Origin: Morella rubra
Taxonomy: Eukaryota > Streptophyta > Magnoliopsida > Fagales > Myricaceae
DNA length: 64,000 bases
Assembly (NCBI GenBank): GCA_003952965.2
Contig: CM025852.1
Span: 21,980,280 to 22,044,279 of the forward strand
Reading direction: 5' to 3'
Part shown: positions 12,345-24,521 of the stretch, piece after piece
Numbering within the stretch: the stretch's first letter is position 1
How the letters are laid out: each line of letters begins with the position of its first letter
Translations under genes and position numbers: made by a program
Notes under the pieces: generated by a model
The model's input: the letters and a program-made list of their open reading frames with translations, nothing else
Told to the model about the DNA's origin: nothing
Databases searched by the model: none

Positions 12345-13599
12345 TCAACGTCGAACAGCATCACGGAAAGTGGCCACGTCATCAGGAATATCTCCGGGAA
12401 TCCTCTGTGGATCTGCCTCCATCTTGAAATCATCCAGAGTCTTTTTAATTTCTTCCAGCTGCTCGTTGACGTCCGCCATATGAGCCACGACCGACTTGTT
12501 GCGCAGCATTGTCACAGTGCACTCCCCATCGAAGGCGATCCGGAGCTCCTTCAGCTGCTCCTCCATTGACTGCATCCGCCTCTCAACAGGCTGTAGAGTG
12601 GCCTTCATAGTCGCGCCGACACGGCTGTCGAAGTCCACAAATAGCTGGCCATCCATGGAGGAGGCACTACAGGTGCTCCCGTCTCCATAGGTGCCTCTGA
12701 CGCTGATGTCGAAGGCCGTGATGCCTCCTCTACGGCCGCTGCTGCTCTACGAGCGAACCGTCGAGTCAATGCCCCCTCCTGGCCCCGGCTCCTGGACAGA
12801 GTGAACTTGTTCAGCGCTCTTAACCTCCTTACGTGTATCCGAGGCAGCGATCACGACTCCCCGAGAAATGAGGAACTGAGTCAGAAACACGCCGTATGGG
12901 AGGCTATATTCCTTAATTTCCCAAGCCTCATCCATAATCACCTCGAACATGTACAACGGAAAATCTATCCGCGTCTGCTGACCAATAAGAGCATGCACTG
13001 AGCTCTCGTGAACGGACACTCGATGGAATGAGTTCTGCCATCGACGTTCGGCGTCCAGATAAGGTGCAAAATCCGCCAAAACTCATGAACTCACTCTGCT
13101 TAATTATGCTGCCCACCACTACAGAGGTCTTCCCAGTCATCAGCGTCCACAAATCCTGCTCTGATGTCCTCTGTTCATCATTCAGGGGTACCGCCGGGAA
13201 ACAGGGGCTTTCGGGCCGGGGGCAGTTTAAGAAATCGGCAATGACGTCTGCCGAGAATAAGAACTGCACGCCTCGCACCTCTAGCTGCACCTCAGGTGCT
13301 CTATCTACCGAGACGAGTGCACAGAAGAAATCTTGCACAACTGCGTCCACACAAAACCCCTCAGTCCACGAGAGCTGATGAATAAACCCTTGGTACTCGA
13401 AGAGCTGGTAGAGGGAGTGCTCCTCGTACAATAACTGGTCAAAATCAGAGAGCGTCACAGGACGCTCTTTGGCCACTGGCCGCCCCCTCAGGTACTCCAT
13501 TCGCCTCTCCAAGGTCATCATTGGATCAGCGACTTCTTGCTCTTGGGATGACGATCCCGTCACAGTTCTCGTTGTGCGTGCACGCTTAACTCCTGACAT
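12345..13599 (-). pseudogene. Plant-transposon protein ORF in CACTA-2 (frameshifted)
   Basis: Read on the minus strand from the ATG at 13599, the first 190 or so residues are continuous: a basic, Ser/Gln-rich start, then a globular part with AVVQDFFCALVSVD and VRGVQFLFSADVIADFL. Near 13075 the frame shifts and continues with YSLPYGVFLTQFLISRGV. A stop at 12747 and another frame change precede a coiled-coil-like tail (MQSMEEQLKELR, NEQLEEIKKTLDDFK) ending at 12345. The VRG block followed by an LPYGxxLTxxL block resembles plant mobile-element ORFs annotated as putative plant transposon protein (Pfam PF20167, from memory). It shares the LPY..(F/L)T pattern and a C-terminal coiled coil with the ORF at 30157-30885. 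Role unknown; at least two frame breaks make it non-functional as read, unless small introns exist. Confidence 0.6.
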
Positions 13600-13720
13600 T
13601 TTATGTATACTGCAAAAGTTGTATATAAATATGTGTTAATAAGCAATCATAACAACGTATTACTTTTTTAAAAAAAAAATCACAATCACGTAATTATTAA
13701 TGAAGTTGAAACAAACATGA

Positions 13721-14222
13721 CGATCGATCGCTGCATGTGCGATCGATCACTAAATGTGACGATCGATCGTTTCTAAATGTTACGATCGATCACTAAATAT
13801 ACCGATCGATCACTAAATGGCGATCGATCAATTCATTTCACCGATCGAACGCTATCGGTTAAAAGACGCGTTTCAGTGCACAGACGATCGATCGTCCATG
13901 CAACCAAACGCACAGTATCACTAAGGGATCGATCGCCACAAATGCGATTGATCGCCGCTTAATCAAAACGGTACGCTTCACATTGTAGCTTACCGATCGA
14001 TCGCTTAGGTGTAAGCGATCGATCGGTAATAATACGATCGATCGTCTATATAAACGATTGATCGCTCGAATTGAAACGCACAGTTTCGATGAGACGATCG
14101 ATCGCTCACTAAAGCATCGATCGCTCCGTACCAAATTCAGCGATCGATCGGTGAATTTAACCGATCGATCGTTTCACCTACCACTTACACGCGATCGATC
14201 GCCTATTAAGGCGATCGATCGT
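13721..14222. repeat. GATCGATC palindrome cluster 5 (largest)
   Basis: About 16 intact copies in 500 bases, plus decayed ones such as GATTGATC that fit CpG deamination. It starts about 120 bases before the ORF start at 13599 on the minus strand, so it sits in the position of that ORF's promoter. Confidence 0.9.
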
Positions 14223-14590
14223 TACGGGAACAAATACACACAGGCGTTACAAAACCCTAAAACAGGCCCAAAATCACCCAAAATTGATCCCATAATAATC
14301 CTAAACTCTTAAAACATAATCAACAATAAAATAAATATATTTTCGGACCTAAATGGATGATATAGCAAATTAGAAAACGCAAGCTAAAAATTCCTAAACA
14401 ACCACTTAATATTGCTTAAAAAAATAATATAAGTACGTACCTTTGACGTAGAAGACAATGATGGATGATTCCACGCTTTTGAAAGACAATGCAGCACGAA
14501 ATGGCTCCTTGCACTTTGAGAGGATTCGAGAGATTTCGTGGAGAGATAACTGGTGAAAATGACTTCGGCGGTTTCATATAATCGTTTGTG

Positions 14591-14823
14591 ACGATCGATC
14601 GGTAGTTACTTACCGATCGATCGCTATTTTCTAACACGTGGCGTCTTCCCATTCGTTGAACGGCGATTCGAAAAAATTGACGGTTACGCTTACCGATCGA
14701 TCGTCATATATTGATGATCGATCGTCCTTTCGTATTTGCAAACGGTTACGCTTACCGATCGATCATCATATATTGACGATCGATCGTCCTTTCGTATTGC
14801 AGATGGTTATGATAACGATCGAA
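14591..14823. repeat. GATCGATC palindrome cluster 6 with a 64-base tandem unit
   Basis: Six GATCGATC copies. Two of the repeats are carried on a tandem duplication of about 60 bases (14681-14740 and 14744-14802) containing GGTTACGCTTACCGATCGAT and a tatattga spacer. Confidence 0.88.
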
Positions 14824-15096
14824 CTTTTAGTGACAACAATTTTATTTCGTCACAAATAAAACTTTTAGTGACGAAATTGGTGACGAAAATAGTTTCGTCA
14901 CCAAAAAACCTTTTTTGTGACGAAAATAGCATTTTGTCACTAAAAATTGCTTTTAGTGACGAAATTCAATTCGTCACCGAAAATTTCGTCACTAAAAGTC
15001 AATTTTCTTGTAGTGAATTATCTAATTACCGTTGCCAAAATCAACTGATTGAAGACAAATTAATAATCCTGAGAAGAAAATCACAATAAGCTGCAC

Positions 15097-16254
15097 ATGG
15101 CAGGCGGAGGCACATCATGTCACTCCCTCGAACACATTCCGACATGGGATGTTGCCGTAGTTTGCTTCGTCTTCATGTCCATCTCTCTTCTTCTAGAGCA
15201 CTCCATCCATCTCCTTACGAACGTGCGTGTATCGGCCTTCTCTTTTCTGCTTTCTGGGGAATGAGTGGTGTTGCTTTATTCCTGATCTCTGTGTTTGTGT
15301 GCGGAAAGAAACGTGATGCTATAATGTCAAAAAATGGTTCAATGGCTAAAGAGACGTCGGAAATCTGCGTTGATTGATGCAGTAGAGAAACTTAAATCAG
15401 GGGCAACAGAAGTTATGTTCATAAACTGTTTTATGTTGGGTATTTGTACTGGTTCGACCCATGTTTCAGTTGATGATCCTTAATTGTTTTTTGGATTTGT
15501 ACGCAGAGTTGATGCTTCTGGGATTTATGTCGCTTTTATTTATTGGCGGATTCGAATTTTTTCTTAAGAAGAAATTACCTAATAGGTCCTAACAGGCCAT
15601 TAGATAATGACAACACATTATAAATAAATCCTTGTTCCCTAATGTCTTAGATACAATTCGGTTTCGACTCTTGTTATCACAATAATAAGTGGGTAATTAT
15701 GACCAGGATTGTGCTAGCGTAAGAACAGCCTACCAAGCTTGCATCTATTTTCAGAAACTTGTTCCCAGAAGTAATTTTGTGATTCCAATAATTTCTTGCT
15801 ATTCTTCAGGGTGGCTGTTCAAGTACTTTGCTGCTACATTACCCTTCCTCCCTACGCACTTGTTACACGGGTGAGGATGTTGGAAAATTATGTCTGTTTA
15901 ATTAGGTTTTTCATGAGACAAATATTGCACAAAAGTAAGCATTAGTGATTAATGTATTAACATCATTGGTTCACAGATGGGATCGAATTTTAATAAGGTA
16001 TTAGAAGAGCAAATTGCCAACCTTATAAGGCAGTGGCACGATGAAGTATGGGAGACAAGAAACTACAAGAACAACTCCTCCAATCTACTTGCATTACTTC
16101 TATGTGCACAGAATGGAGCCCCAGAAGGAGCAGCCTCAATGAAGTTTCTTCTTTCCTAAGATCCACATCTGTGGCAAGCGACAGCATTCACAAAAGGGAA
16201 ATCGTAGAAGAAGAAAAAAGTAGTGAAAGAATCAGAGGCCTCTGGGTCCTCTAG
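15097..16254 (+). pseudogene. MLO-like pseudogene, copy B, internally deleted
   Basis: Exon 1 (15097-15222) encodes 42 residues: MAGGG, then LEHIPTWDVAVVCFVF, the MLO first membrane helix, ending in a gtgcgtg donor. Exon 2 text (about 15325-15402) gives QWLKRRRKSALIDAVEKLKS, but its acceptor is not visible and the donor reads GG instead of GT. Exon 3 begins about 15507 with ELMLLGFMSLLF (helix 2), then diverges. The whole middle of the gene is missing: the next match is exon 15651-15718 (FGFDSCYHNNKWVIMTR), intron 15719-15809, exon 15810-15870 (VQVLCCYITLPPYALVT), intron 15871-15976 and exon 15977 on (MGSNFNKVLEEQ), followed by the same frame break as copy A near 16045. A normal MLO protein has about 500-600 residues and seven helices; this one lacks roughly helices 3 to 6. 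CACTA-2 ends 81 bases before the start codon. Confidence 0.82.
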
Positions 16255-17703
16255 AAGTCCATCCCGGGCTGGCATCTTAGAACTGCCGACAGTCATGAGA
16301 AGGCAGTAGATCGATTAATTGATGATAATTTGGAGGTCAGCATCCAAGAGAGAAACTTCAGTAGTACTTATGCCGATGCTAATATCATTTTGAGGTCCAA
16401 TGTATTACTAATTTTTTAACATATTGCTCTCAAACTATAAAAATTTATCGAAGAACACTATTTAATCCAATTGTGCAGTCCAGACAAGCAAAAAATAATT
16501 ATGTGGCACAATTTCGACAGTCTTATATATCCTCTCAGAAAGCTAATATTGTTTTGTATATTTTGATAGTTTGAGTGTATAATGTGAAGAAATTATTAGC
16601 ATGGATCACAAATGACATTTGCATCACCTTGGGGGTGCAAAAGTGAGTTTTTGTCTCATAATTATTGCAAAACTTACATTGATTATACACATGATTCGTG
16701 GAGGAACTGAACTACCAAATTTGTCCAATTATTGGAGCATACATGAAATATAGGTAACAATCGTTTCCAGGAGAGAAGTCGGGTTGTATGATGAATGTTA
16801 CATTTAAGGGCATAATCATCATTTCGTTTTTTAGAAAAAAAGTCAATTTTAGTCTAATTTAATAGAAAAAATAGGCTGAGGGTGCAATGTGGTCGAGATG
16901 AGTAGTTTGTAGGTGTAATATCTCAAATATGGTAATTTATGGTGTAAAATGTAAAAACCTATAGTAATTCGTCGGTGAAATATTTTTTTCTCCATAAAAA
17001 TTTCCATAGAGCCAAACCTCCTATCAATGTATTACCTTGTAACTTGCACTTTGGACCTCGTTGATTACTAATATTATCATCTTATTCAGCAAACACAAGA
17101 AACACCGTGTCGTCTTCCTTAAATGTAACATGATATTTGACTTTTTTTTTCCTTCTAATTTGACGAAAAAAATATACGGAAGGTGAAATGTGCTAAGGAT
17201 GACTAGCTAGTTTGTAGGTGCAATGTCTCAAATGTGATAGTTTAGGGTGCAAAGTACAAAATATGTTGTAGTTCATGGGCAAAAAATTATATTTCCTTCA
17301 ATTTTCCAAATTCATAATTATTGGTCAAGTCCAAAGTTGTTATATTAGGCCGCTTAGATTTGTTTTTTCAAAGCTAAAGGATAGAAACACTCACTTAGAT
17401 TTCCTTCATTATATTTAGAAAAGCAAATCCAAACCGTCCTTTATAATAGCTTTAATGGACTGGACACTTTCTGGACGCTTTGATCTGAATCTGATTCCCA
17501 TGCTGCAATGTGCATCCAAATTGCAATCACGTGGAATTTTCCGAACCAACTAGTCAGCAGCAGGTCTCAATAGATGTTTGATCAATCATGACCGAAAAAA
17601 CTTTCCACCACAGTAGCCGAGATAAGCAAGGTTTCTGAATTGCAGGATTGAGACTTCGGAGATGGCTAACAGGGTAGATATCACTTCTCAAATCAGTAAA
17701 TCC
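15841..17703. repeat. Segmental duplication, copy B
   Basis: Partner of 1-1862. It is identical to 1-870 up to 16710, then homologous but diverged up to about 17703, where similarity is lost within a shared gatggctaacaggg-tag segment. Confidence 0.93.
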
Positions 17704-19836
17704 AGAAAACAAACTAAGCTCAAAATTTTCGTAAACCAAATTTTTTTTGGAAAATTCCGCCCCATATATTTCAAAACAATTCAATCATCACCTTCCATTG
17801 ACTTAGCCGTTACACCACATGTAAAATGACTAAAATTTCCCTCCAAGACAATTACTAGAAATATAAAAAAAAAATTAAAAAATATAAATGATAAAAGTCA
17901 TATTTTTTAAATAAAAATATTGAAATTTTATTTTTTTTTTTTTTTTTTTTTTTCTTTATTTTTTTTTTTTTTATTTTTTTGTTTTTTCAATAAGGGGCAT
18001 TTCGGTCAATTCATCATGTTCTCGTATGATATAAATGTCAAATCAAACTTCAGACGAAGAAAATGTAGACTACAGATCCCATAAGAGTATTTGATTGAAG
18101 AATTTTTAAATTTGAAAGGGTACTTATGATTGTTTTATATTGTTTACAGTTATGTATTAAAATTTGTATACAAATATCTGAATCATTAAGCATGTCAAAC
18201 GTCACAAAATATTTTTAAGAAACTATTTTTAAAAGAATAACCAAATAGTGAAAAAAAAAAAAGAAATTTTTTTCCTGAGACATTTTCAATGAGGAAAATT
18301 TTACGTAAAATAATAGTTCTGCAATCAAACAAATAGACCCTTAGAAGCGGCTTGTCAACAAAAAAGTGCTCATCTTCAATGGGGATTTACATGTTTATCT
18401 TCCTAGTAAATAGGAGGTTGGAAGATGACTTGGATTGGATTCAATGTTTTGTCATCATTGTTTTGATCTTCAATGGTGATTTCCACCCATAATTCTAGTT
18501 TTTTGACTGCCCAAATGATGTCGTATTCAAAATTTCAAAGAATAGTACTAAGGCAACTTAAGAGTGGGGTAATTGGGTCATAAAAATTTTTTCAAAAACC
18601 TGATAAAAAATCCAAGTAATCTAACAATCAAGCAAATAAACAATTATAACAAAAATAGAGTTAAAGATGTAAACACTTGAAGCTTTAGTTCGGGAATCTT
18701 ATCTACGTTTACCCTTCAGACTTTCCGCTGTCGACCCCTTTTTGCCAAAGAAATAGGTTACAGTAATCTAGCTTCCAAATGCTAGAGAACTTTAGAAGTA
18801 TTTTTCTAGGTTTGACATTCACAACCCAAGTCATTTTCCGGCAACACTCACACTCAATCGAGCCTTGAGATTCCTTACTCAAACTCTCAATCAACCTAGA
18901 GATATACTCTCTCCTATCTTCTTCTTTAGTAAACAGCCTTCACTAACATAATTACAACTTTGTATGAAGAAATACAAGAATTCCTCATTCAGACATTCGT
19001 TAGAGCATATTTTTAGCAACTAACGACTTTGTTCAACTAAAAAAATTTGTGTTCAAACACCTAAAAAACTAGTTCGAATAGTATTTTATGTGTGAAATAT
19101 TTCCCACCTTTTTTTGGCGCTTAACGTTCTAACTTAAATCAAAACGTTCGAACGAACTCGTGGAACACAAATATAGCAAGCGAGGTTGTGAGCCTCATTT
19201 CTTCCCAAACCTCTCAAAACACCAAAAAAATGCTCCATTCAATTTTTACATCATTTCTTATGTTTTTTTTTTTAAAAAAAAAAAACTTTTTGTTTTTGGA
19301 AAACATTCAAAGATGGAGCTTGCTTTTGTTTGGAGGTGAGTTTTATCAATTTAATCACTTAAATTGTTAATTTTGTGTATAAATTTTTTATTGTTGTGGC
19401 TTGAATTTGTGGACGAAATTAATATTTAAATGCTTATATGTAGTTTCATGGTGTTGAATGCATATTTTAGGAGTAAAAAAACTTATTTTTGGATTGATTT
19501 ATTGTTATTTGGATCTAAACAAGGTTTTTTTCCCTGTTGACTTCATTAGCTTGCGATTCATCCATAATAAAAATGCATCATATAACAAAAATAAAGATAA
19601 AAAGAATCAGAGCACAAAGATTAGAAAGATATCGATAAACATACCCATTATTATGTTCAAAATCAGCACTGATCATCTATATTTTTAATATTTATAAGGA
19701 GAAAAGATTAGAATCATCTAGACAAGAGTAAAAGTTTGGTGACAACTTACCACTAGAAAAATCTCTGGCCTTCACCGACATAAAAGATCGACCTTTGTGC
19801 CTATAAATACTACAGAGGTGTATGGGTAAGTGCATG
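17704..19836. other. AT-rich intergenic region with poly-T tract
   Basis: No gene is supported. A T-rich tract runs from about 17929 to 17987. The part at 18640-18950 resembles the transcript-like LTR text of non-coding plant retrotransposons, but I could not define its ends. The block 19545-19650 is homologous to 5455-5580. Confidence 0.6.
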
Positions 19837-19841
19837 TGGCC

Positions 19842-20013
19842 TATCACGATAATAATAGATTGTTATACTGTTAAGTTAGATGGTTAGTCAGTTAGATTAG
19901 TTACACAACTATGAGCTCATTTCTTTCTCTTTTTTCGCGTATGAATAAATCTTCTCTATATTCATTATTTACACTATATCAATATACAAGTACACAATTC
20001 ACCTAAGTCAACA
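19842..20013 (+). repeat. Copia-1 5' LTR (172 bp)
   Basis: The same sequence, with scattered differences, is found in 24470-24521 plus 32702-32824. It contains GATTAGTTACA, CATTATTTACA and the end AATTCACCTAAGTCAACA. Confidence 0.9.
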
Positions 20014-20025
20014 TGGTATTAGAGC
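20014..20025 (+). other. Copia-1 primer-binding site
   Basis: TGGTATTAGAGC directly follows the LTR and differs by one base from the usual plant copia site TGGTATCAGAGC, complementary to the 3' part of initiator methionine tRNA. Confidence 0.85.
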
Positions 20026-20083
20026 TTTTCTAAAACACTCTTCCGCACACTCTATTTTTCTTTTCCTTTCTTCCAAACAGATC

Positions 20084-23000
20084 ATGACTGACTCTATTTC
20101 TGATTTATCTCCTTCTTCTGATCCACCTCCAGTGGTCATTCAATCTCCAATTTCGTCACCATTCGTTAACCCTGACAACTTCAAATCACCTCCACATTCC
20201 TTTTTCACCTCCATTGATTAGAATCCCTCCAATCCCCTATACCTCCACCACGCTGAAAGTCCTGGTGCCGTTTTAGTTTCTCAACCTCTTCTCGATGCTT
20301 AGAACTATTGTTGCCTCTGTAATGTATGTAGATTCAGCGTAGCATGTCTGGAATGACCTCCAAGAACAATTCACTCAATCCAATAGTCCACGGGTGTTTT
20401 GCACTCGAAAAAACTTTGCTACTTTGCTACAAGACAATGCTTCGGTCAGTAACTATTTCACAAAGCTCAAGATGTTTTGGGACAAGCTTCAGTCTTACTA
20501 CCCGATTGATGCCTGTATATGTGGATCTGATTGCAAGGCCATGAAGCCCATCGTTGCCAGTCAAGAGAGGGAGTTCATTCTTCGATTCCTCATGGGCTTA
20601 GATGAGAAATTTTCTCATGCTGGTGGACAAATCTTCTTGATTGATTCTCTTCCTCCCATAAACAAGGTTTTCGCACTCATATTTTAAGAAGAAGAACAGC
20701 TTGGAGATAAAACTGTTATGGAAGAATCTACTATCATGGCTTTGAAGATTGATGTTGTTCGCAGCTCTGGTGGTTCCAAGTCTGTTAGCTAGCCTATTTG
20801 TACACCATGTGGAAAATCTGGACACACAGTGGAAAAATGTTACAGATTTCATGTATTCCCTCCCGGTTTTAAGTTCACCAAGGGAAGATTCATTTTTGCT
20901 CATTCTGTTAATAAGGATTCGGAAGATCATTCATTATCTAATTTTAATAATCTTCAAGAGCAATGTAACAATTTCATTTCCTCTCTCCAGAATCAAACTT
21001 TTATGAATCAACCATCTATCATTCAACCAAGTTTCTATCAATCCATCCTTCAGTTCTCCTCTTGTTTCGAATTTCTTAGGTATTCTCAGTCCTTCATCTG
21101 ATAATTTTCTTTCACATGTGTCTTACCATTCTACTCAATCTTCTTTTCCTTCACAATCTTGGATCCTTGATACGAGTGCCACTGATCACATGATCTGTTC
21201 ATTAGATTTTTTTACTACAATTACTTCCAATGTTTAGATTAAAATCAACCTCCCAAATGGTGAACACGTTACTGCTACACACATCGGGACAGTAACTTTC
21301 ATCAATGGTTTTTCATTGAAAAATGTTCTTTATATTCCACATTTTTCGGTTAATCTCATATTTGCCAGTAAACTAACATCTCCTGTTGCTTGATTTTTCT
21401 TCAAAATTATTGCTATATACAGGGCCTTACTCTTTGAAAGACAATTGGAGTTGCTAAACTCACCAAGGGTCTCTATCATCTCCTGCTAGCTTATACGACT
21501 GCCTCTAATTTTGCAATTTTTTCTTCATGTAATCACAGTTCCAAATCTTCTCCTTTTTTGTGGCATTTTCGTTTAGGACACATTTTTTATTCTCGTTTAC
21601 AGCTAATAAAGTCCATTTTGCCTACCTCTATTAGTTCTTCAATGCAAACTCCTTCACCTTGTTCCATTTGTCACATTAGCAAACAAAAGCATTTGCCTTT
21701 TCCAACTAGTGATTCTTGTGCTACTTCTTTCTTTCAACTCATCCATTGTGATAAATGTGTCCCCTTTCTTGTTCTGTCATATGATGGTTTTAGTTATTTT
21801 CTATCTATTGTAGATGACTATCCTATTGGGTTTACCATATGAAAACAAAATCTGAAACCTAGCAACACATTGCAGCCTTTTGTTAGCTAGTGGAAAATCA
21901 ATTTCAATCATATGTTAAAACTTTGAGATCTGACACTGGATTAGAATTTAACATGACCGATTTTTTCAACCACAAAGGGATTATTCATCATAAAAGCTGC
22001 CCATATACCCGACAACAGAATTTGTATCGTTGAAAGGAAACATCAGCACATTTTAAATGTTACTCGATCCCTTAGATTTCAAGCTCATCTTCCCATATCC
22101 TTCAAGAGTGATTGTATACATACAGCTATTCACTTAATCAATAGGTTACCTCCACCTCTACTTCACAACCACTCTCCATTTGAACTCTTGTTTCAGAAAC
22201 TTCTGAATTACTCCCTTCTAAGAACCTTTGGCTGTTTAGCTTTTGTGTCTACTAATCCTCAGTCTCGACATAAGTTTGAACCTAGGTCAGTCCCTTGTGT
22301 TTTCTTAGGATATCCCTGTGGTACAAAAGGATACAAACTTATTGATCCCATCACTCATAAAATCCTTATCTCTCAGCATGTTATCTTTTATGAATCCATT
22401 TTTTCCTTCTCAAAAATTTCTTCACCTTCTGATTCTACCTTTCTTCAAGATTGTGTTCTCCCTACTCCTTCCAACCCTCTCACAGATAACCATCTACTCC
22501 TTCCAACCCTCTCACAGATAACCATCCATATCCTCCTGATTTTACTGATCATTTACTATCTGAATTTCGTACAAATGTCACACCTCATCCATATGCTATT
22601 GTTACCAATACTTCCCGACCTTCTCCTACTGCTATTATTCCTGAAAATTCACTTAATACTTCCGATACTTCACCCATTGTTTTAGAGACTTCTTAATCTA
22701 TTTCTCAGCCTCTTTCACCATATGTTCGAAAATCTTCTAGAATTAAGAGACAACCCACATGCTTGCAAGATTATCACTGTCAATTAGCCCAAAACTATAA
22801 TAGCAGCTCCGGTCCATCCTTGAGTACAAGTTCTGTTTCTTTCCCTTTATATCCTATCTCTTCATTTGTTTCTTATTCCATGTTATCAACTTCTCATAAA
22901 GCTTTCACTTTAGCTATCTCTAGTCACCATGAACCATTTTTTTTCATGAGGCTGTCAAGATTCCTGAATGGAGAGAGGCAATTCAAAATGAAATCAATGC

Positions 23001-24463
23001 TCTTGAACTTAATAATACTTGGATTTTGACTAATCTTCCTCCTAAGAAATTAGCAATCGGATGTAAGTGGGTCTACAAATGTAAATTTATAGCTGATGGT
23101 ACCCTTGAACGTTATAAAGCAAGATTAGTTGCTAAAGGGTATACACAACAAGAGGGTATCGATTACTTTGATACTTTTTCACCTGCAGCGAAACTCACAA
23201 CTGTTTGCTGCCTCTTGGCTTTAGCTACCATTTTTAATTGGGAATTGCATCAGTTGGACATTAACAATGCATTCCTTCACGGAGAACTTAATGAAGAAGT
23301 TTTCATGAAATTACCCCATGGTTTTTCTCATGCTGGTGATCACGTGTCTATCAGTACTTAACCAAGTTGTTAGGCTTGAAGCAAGACAATCAACAATGGT
23401 TCCAGAAATTTTCTACTACTTTGCTGACTTATGGCTTTAAGCAGTCCTCGTCTTATTACTCCTTTTTCATTAAATCTAATGGTTTTGTTTTCATAGCTCT
23501 TTTGGTATATATTGATGACATTGTAATAGCCAGCAATTCTCCTCCATCTATTGCTGCTTTAAAGTCATGGCTTGATTTTTGTTTCAAATTAAAAGATCTG
23601 GGTCCTTTGATGTTCTTTCTTGGACTGGAAGTAGCTCGGTCTTCAGCAGGGATCTCATTATGTCAGCGTAAGTATAGCATAAGAGTCATTCAAGATGCTG
23701 GTCTCTTAGCTTATAAGCCATAAAAAATTCTCAAGGAATCCACTTCTCGGCTTAACAGCTCAGATGGAGATTTACTTGAGGATCCTACTTCTTGTTGGAG
23801 ATTGATTGGCAGATTGTTATATTAACCATTACTCAACCTGATATATGCTTTACTGTTAATACTTTAGGTCAGATTCTGTCTCATCCTCACAATCCTCATC
23901 AAGTTGCTGCTTTCAAAGTTCTCAAATACCTCAAAAGGTCTCCCAGTCAAGGTATTTTTCTCTCTAATTCTTCCTCTGTCCAGTTGAAGGCATTTTATGA
24001 CAATGATTGGGGAGTTTGTCTCGATACCAGACGATCATTCACAGGGTATACCGTTTTTCTTAGTAACTCTTTGATTTCGTAGAAGTTGAAGAAACAGGTC
24101 ACTGTTAGCCAATCCTCTGCTGAGGCAGAGTATAGGTCGATGGCTATGACTTGCTGTGAGTTAAAGTGGTTGGTTACTCTTCTACGAGATTTTCATTTTG
24201 CTCATGATCAGCCTACTTTTCTCTTCTATGACAGCAAGGCTGCATTACATACTGTAGCAAACCTTATGTCTCATGAAGGAAACAAGCACATCGAAATCGA
24301 TTACCACTTGGTTCGAGACATGGTGCGGAACAAGCTGGTCAAAACTTTCCATGTGACTTATGAACATCAACTAGCCGATTTACTAACAAAACCACTCTCA
24401 CATGATGTGTTTCACTTCTTAGTTGGCAAGCTGGGTCTACTCAATCTACACGATCCAGCTTGA
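20084..24463 (+). pseudogene. Copia-1 Gag-Pol polyprotein, many stops and frameshifts
   Basis: Order of recognisable parts: Gag (ESPGAVLVSQPL near 20260; DNASVSNYFTKLKMFWDKL near 20430), a CCHC knuckle (CTPCGKSGHTVEKC, about 20799-20840), aspartic protease (WILDTSATDHM, near 21160), integrase zinc site (LWHFRLGH to CSICHISKQKH, 21557-21700), integrase core fragments, reverse transcriptase ([20 protein letters not shown] from 23050; LVYIDDIVIAS near 23500) and RNase H (SAEAEYRSMA near 24120, ADLLTKPL near 24370) with the stop at 24461. The gene order protease-integrase-RT-RNase H is Ty1/copia. Premature stops occur from the Gag region on (for example near 20218) and several frame changes follow, so it is dead. 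The RNase H end is the best preserved part. Confidence 0.9.
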
Positions 24464-24469
24464 GGGGGC

Positions 24470-24521
24470 TATCACGATAATAATAGATTGTTATACTGTT
24501 AAGTTAGATGGTTAGTCAGTT
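24470..24521 (+). repeat. Copia-1 3' LTR, left piece
   Basis: Follows the polypurine tract TGAGGGGGC (24461-24469) and is cut by CACTA-3 after gtt at 24521. Confidence 0.9.

Larger units (their letters stand above)
9373..15015. mobile_element. CACTA-2, CACTA transposon with GATCGATC arrays
   Basis: The left end CACTACAAAAAAATTGA (9373) and the right end, read inversely as CACTACAAGAAAATTGA (15015), match over about 28 bases including TTTTAGTGAC. Flanking trinucleotides are tat and aat, so the target duplication is imperfect or mutated. Subterminal repeats of the TTTTAGTGACGAAAT type are stacked in both orientations at 9400-9570 and 14825-15000. The interior has six clusters of the palindrome GATCGATC(G) and a broken minus-strand ORF (12345-13599). 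I found no DDE/transposase (TNPD-like) gene, so the 5.6-kb element is probably non-autonomous. Confidence 0.85.
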
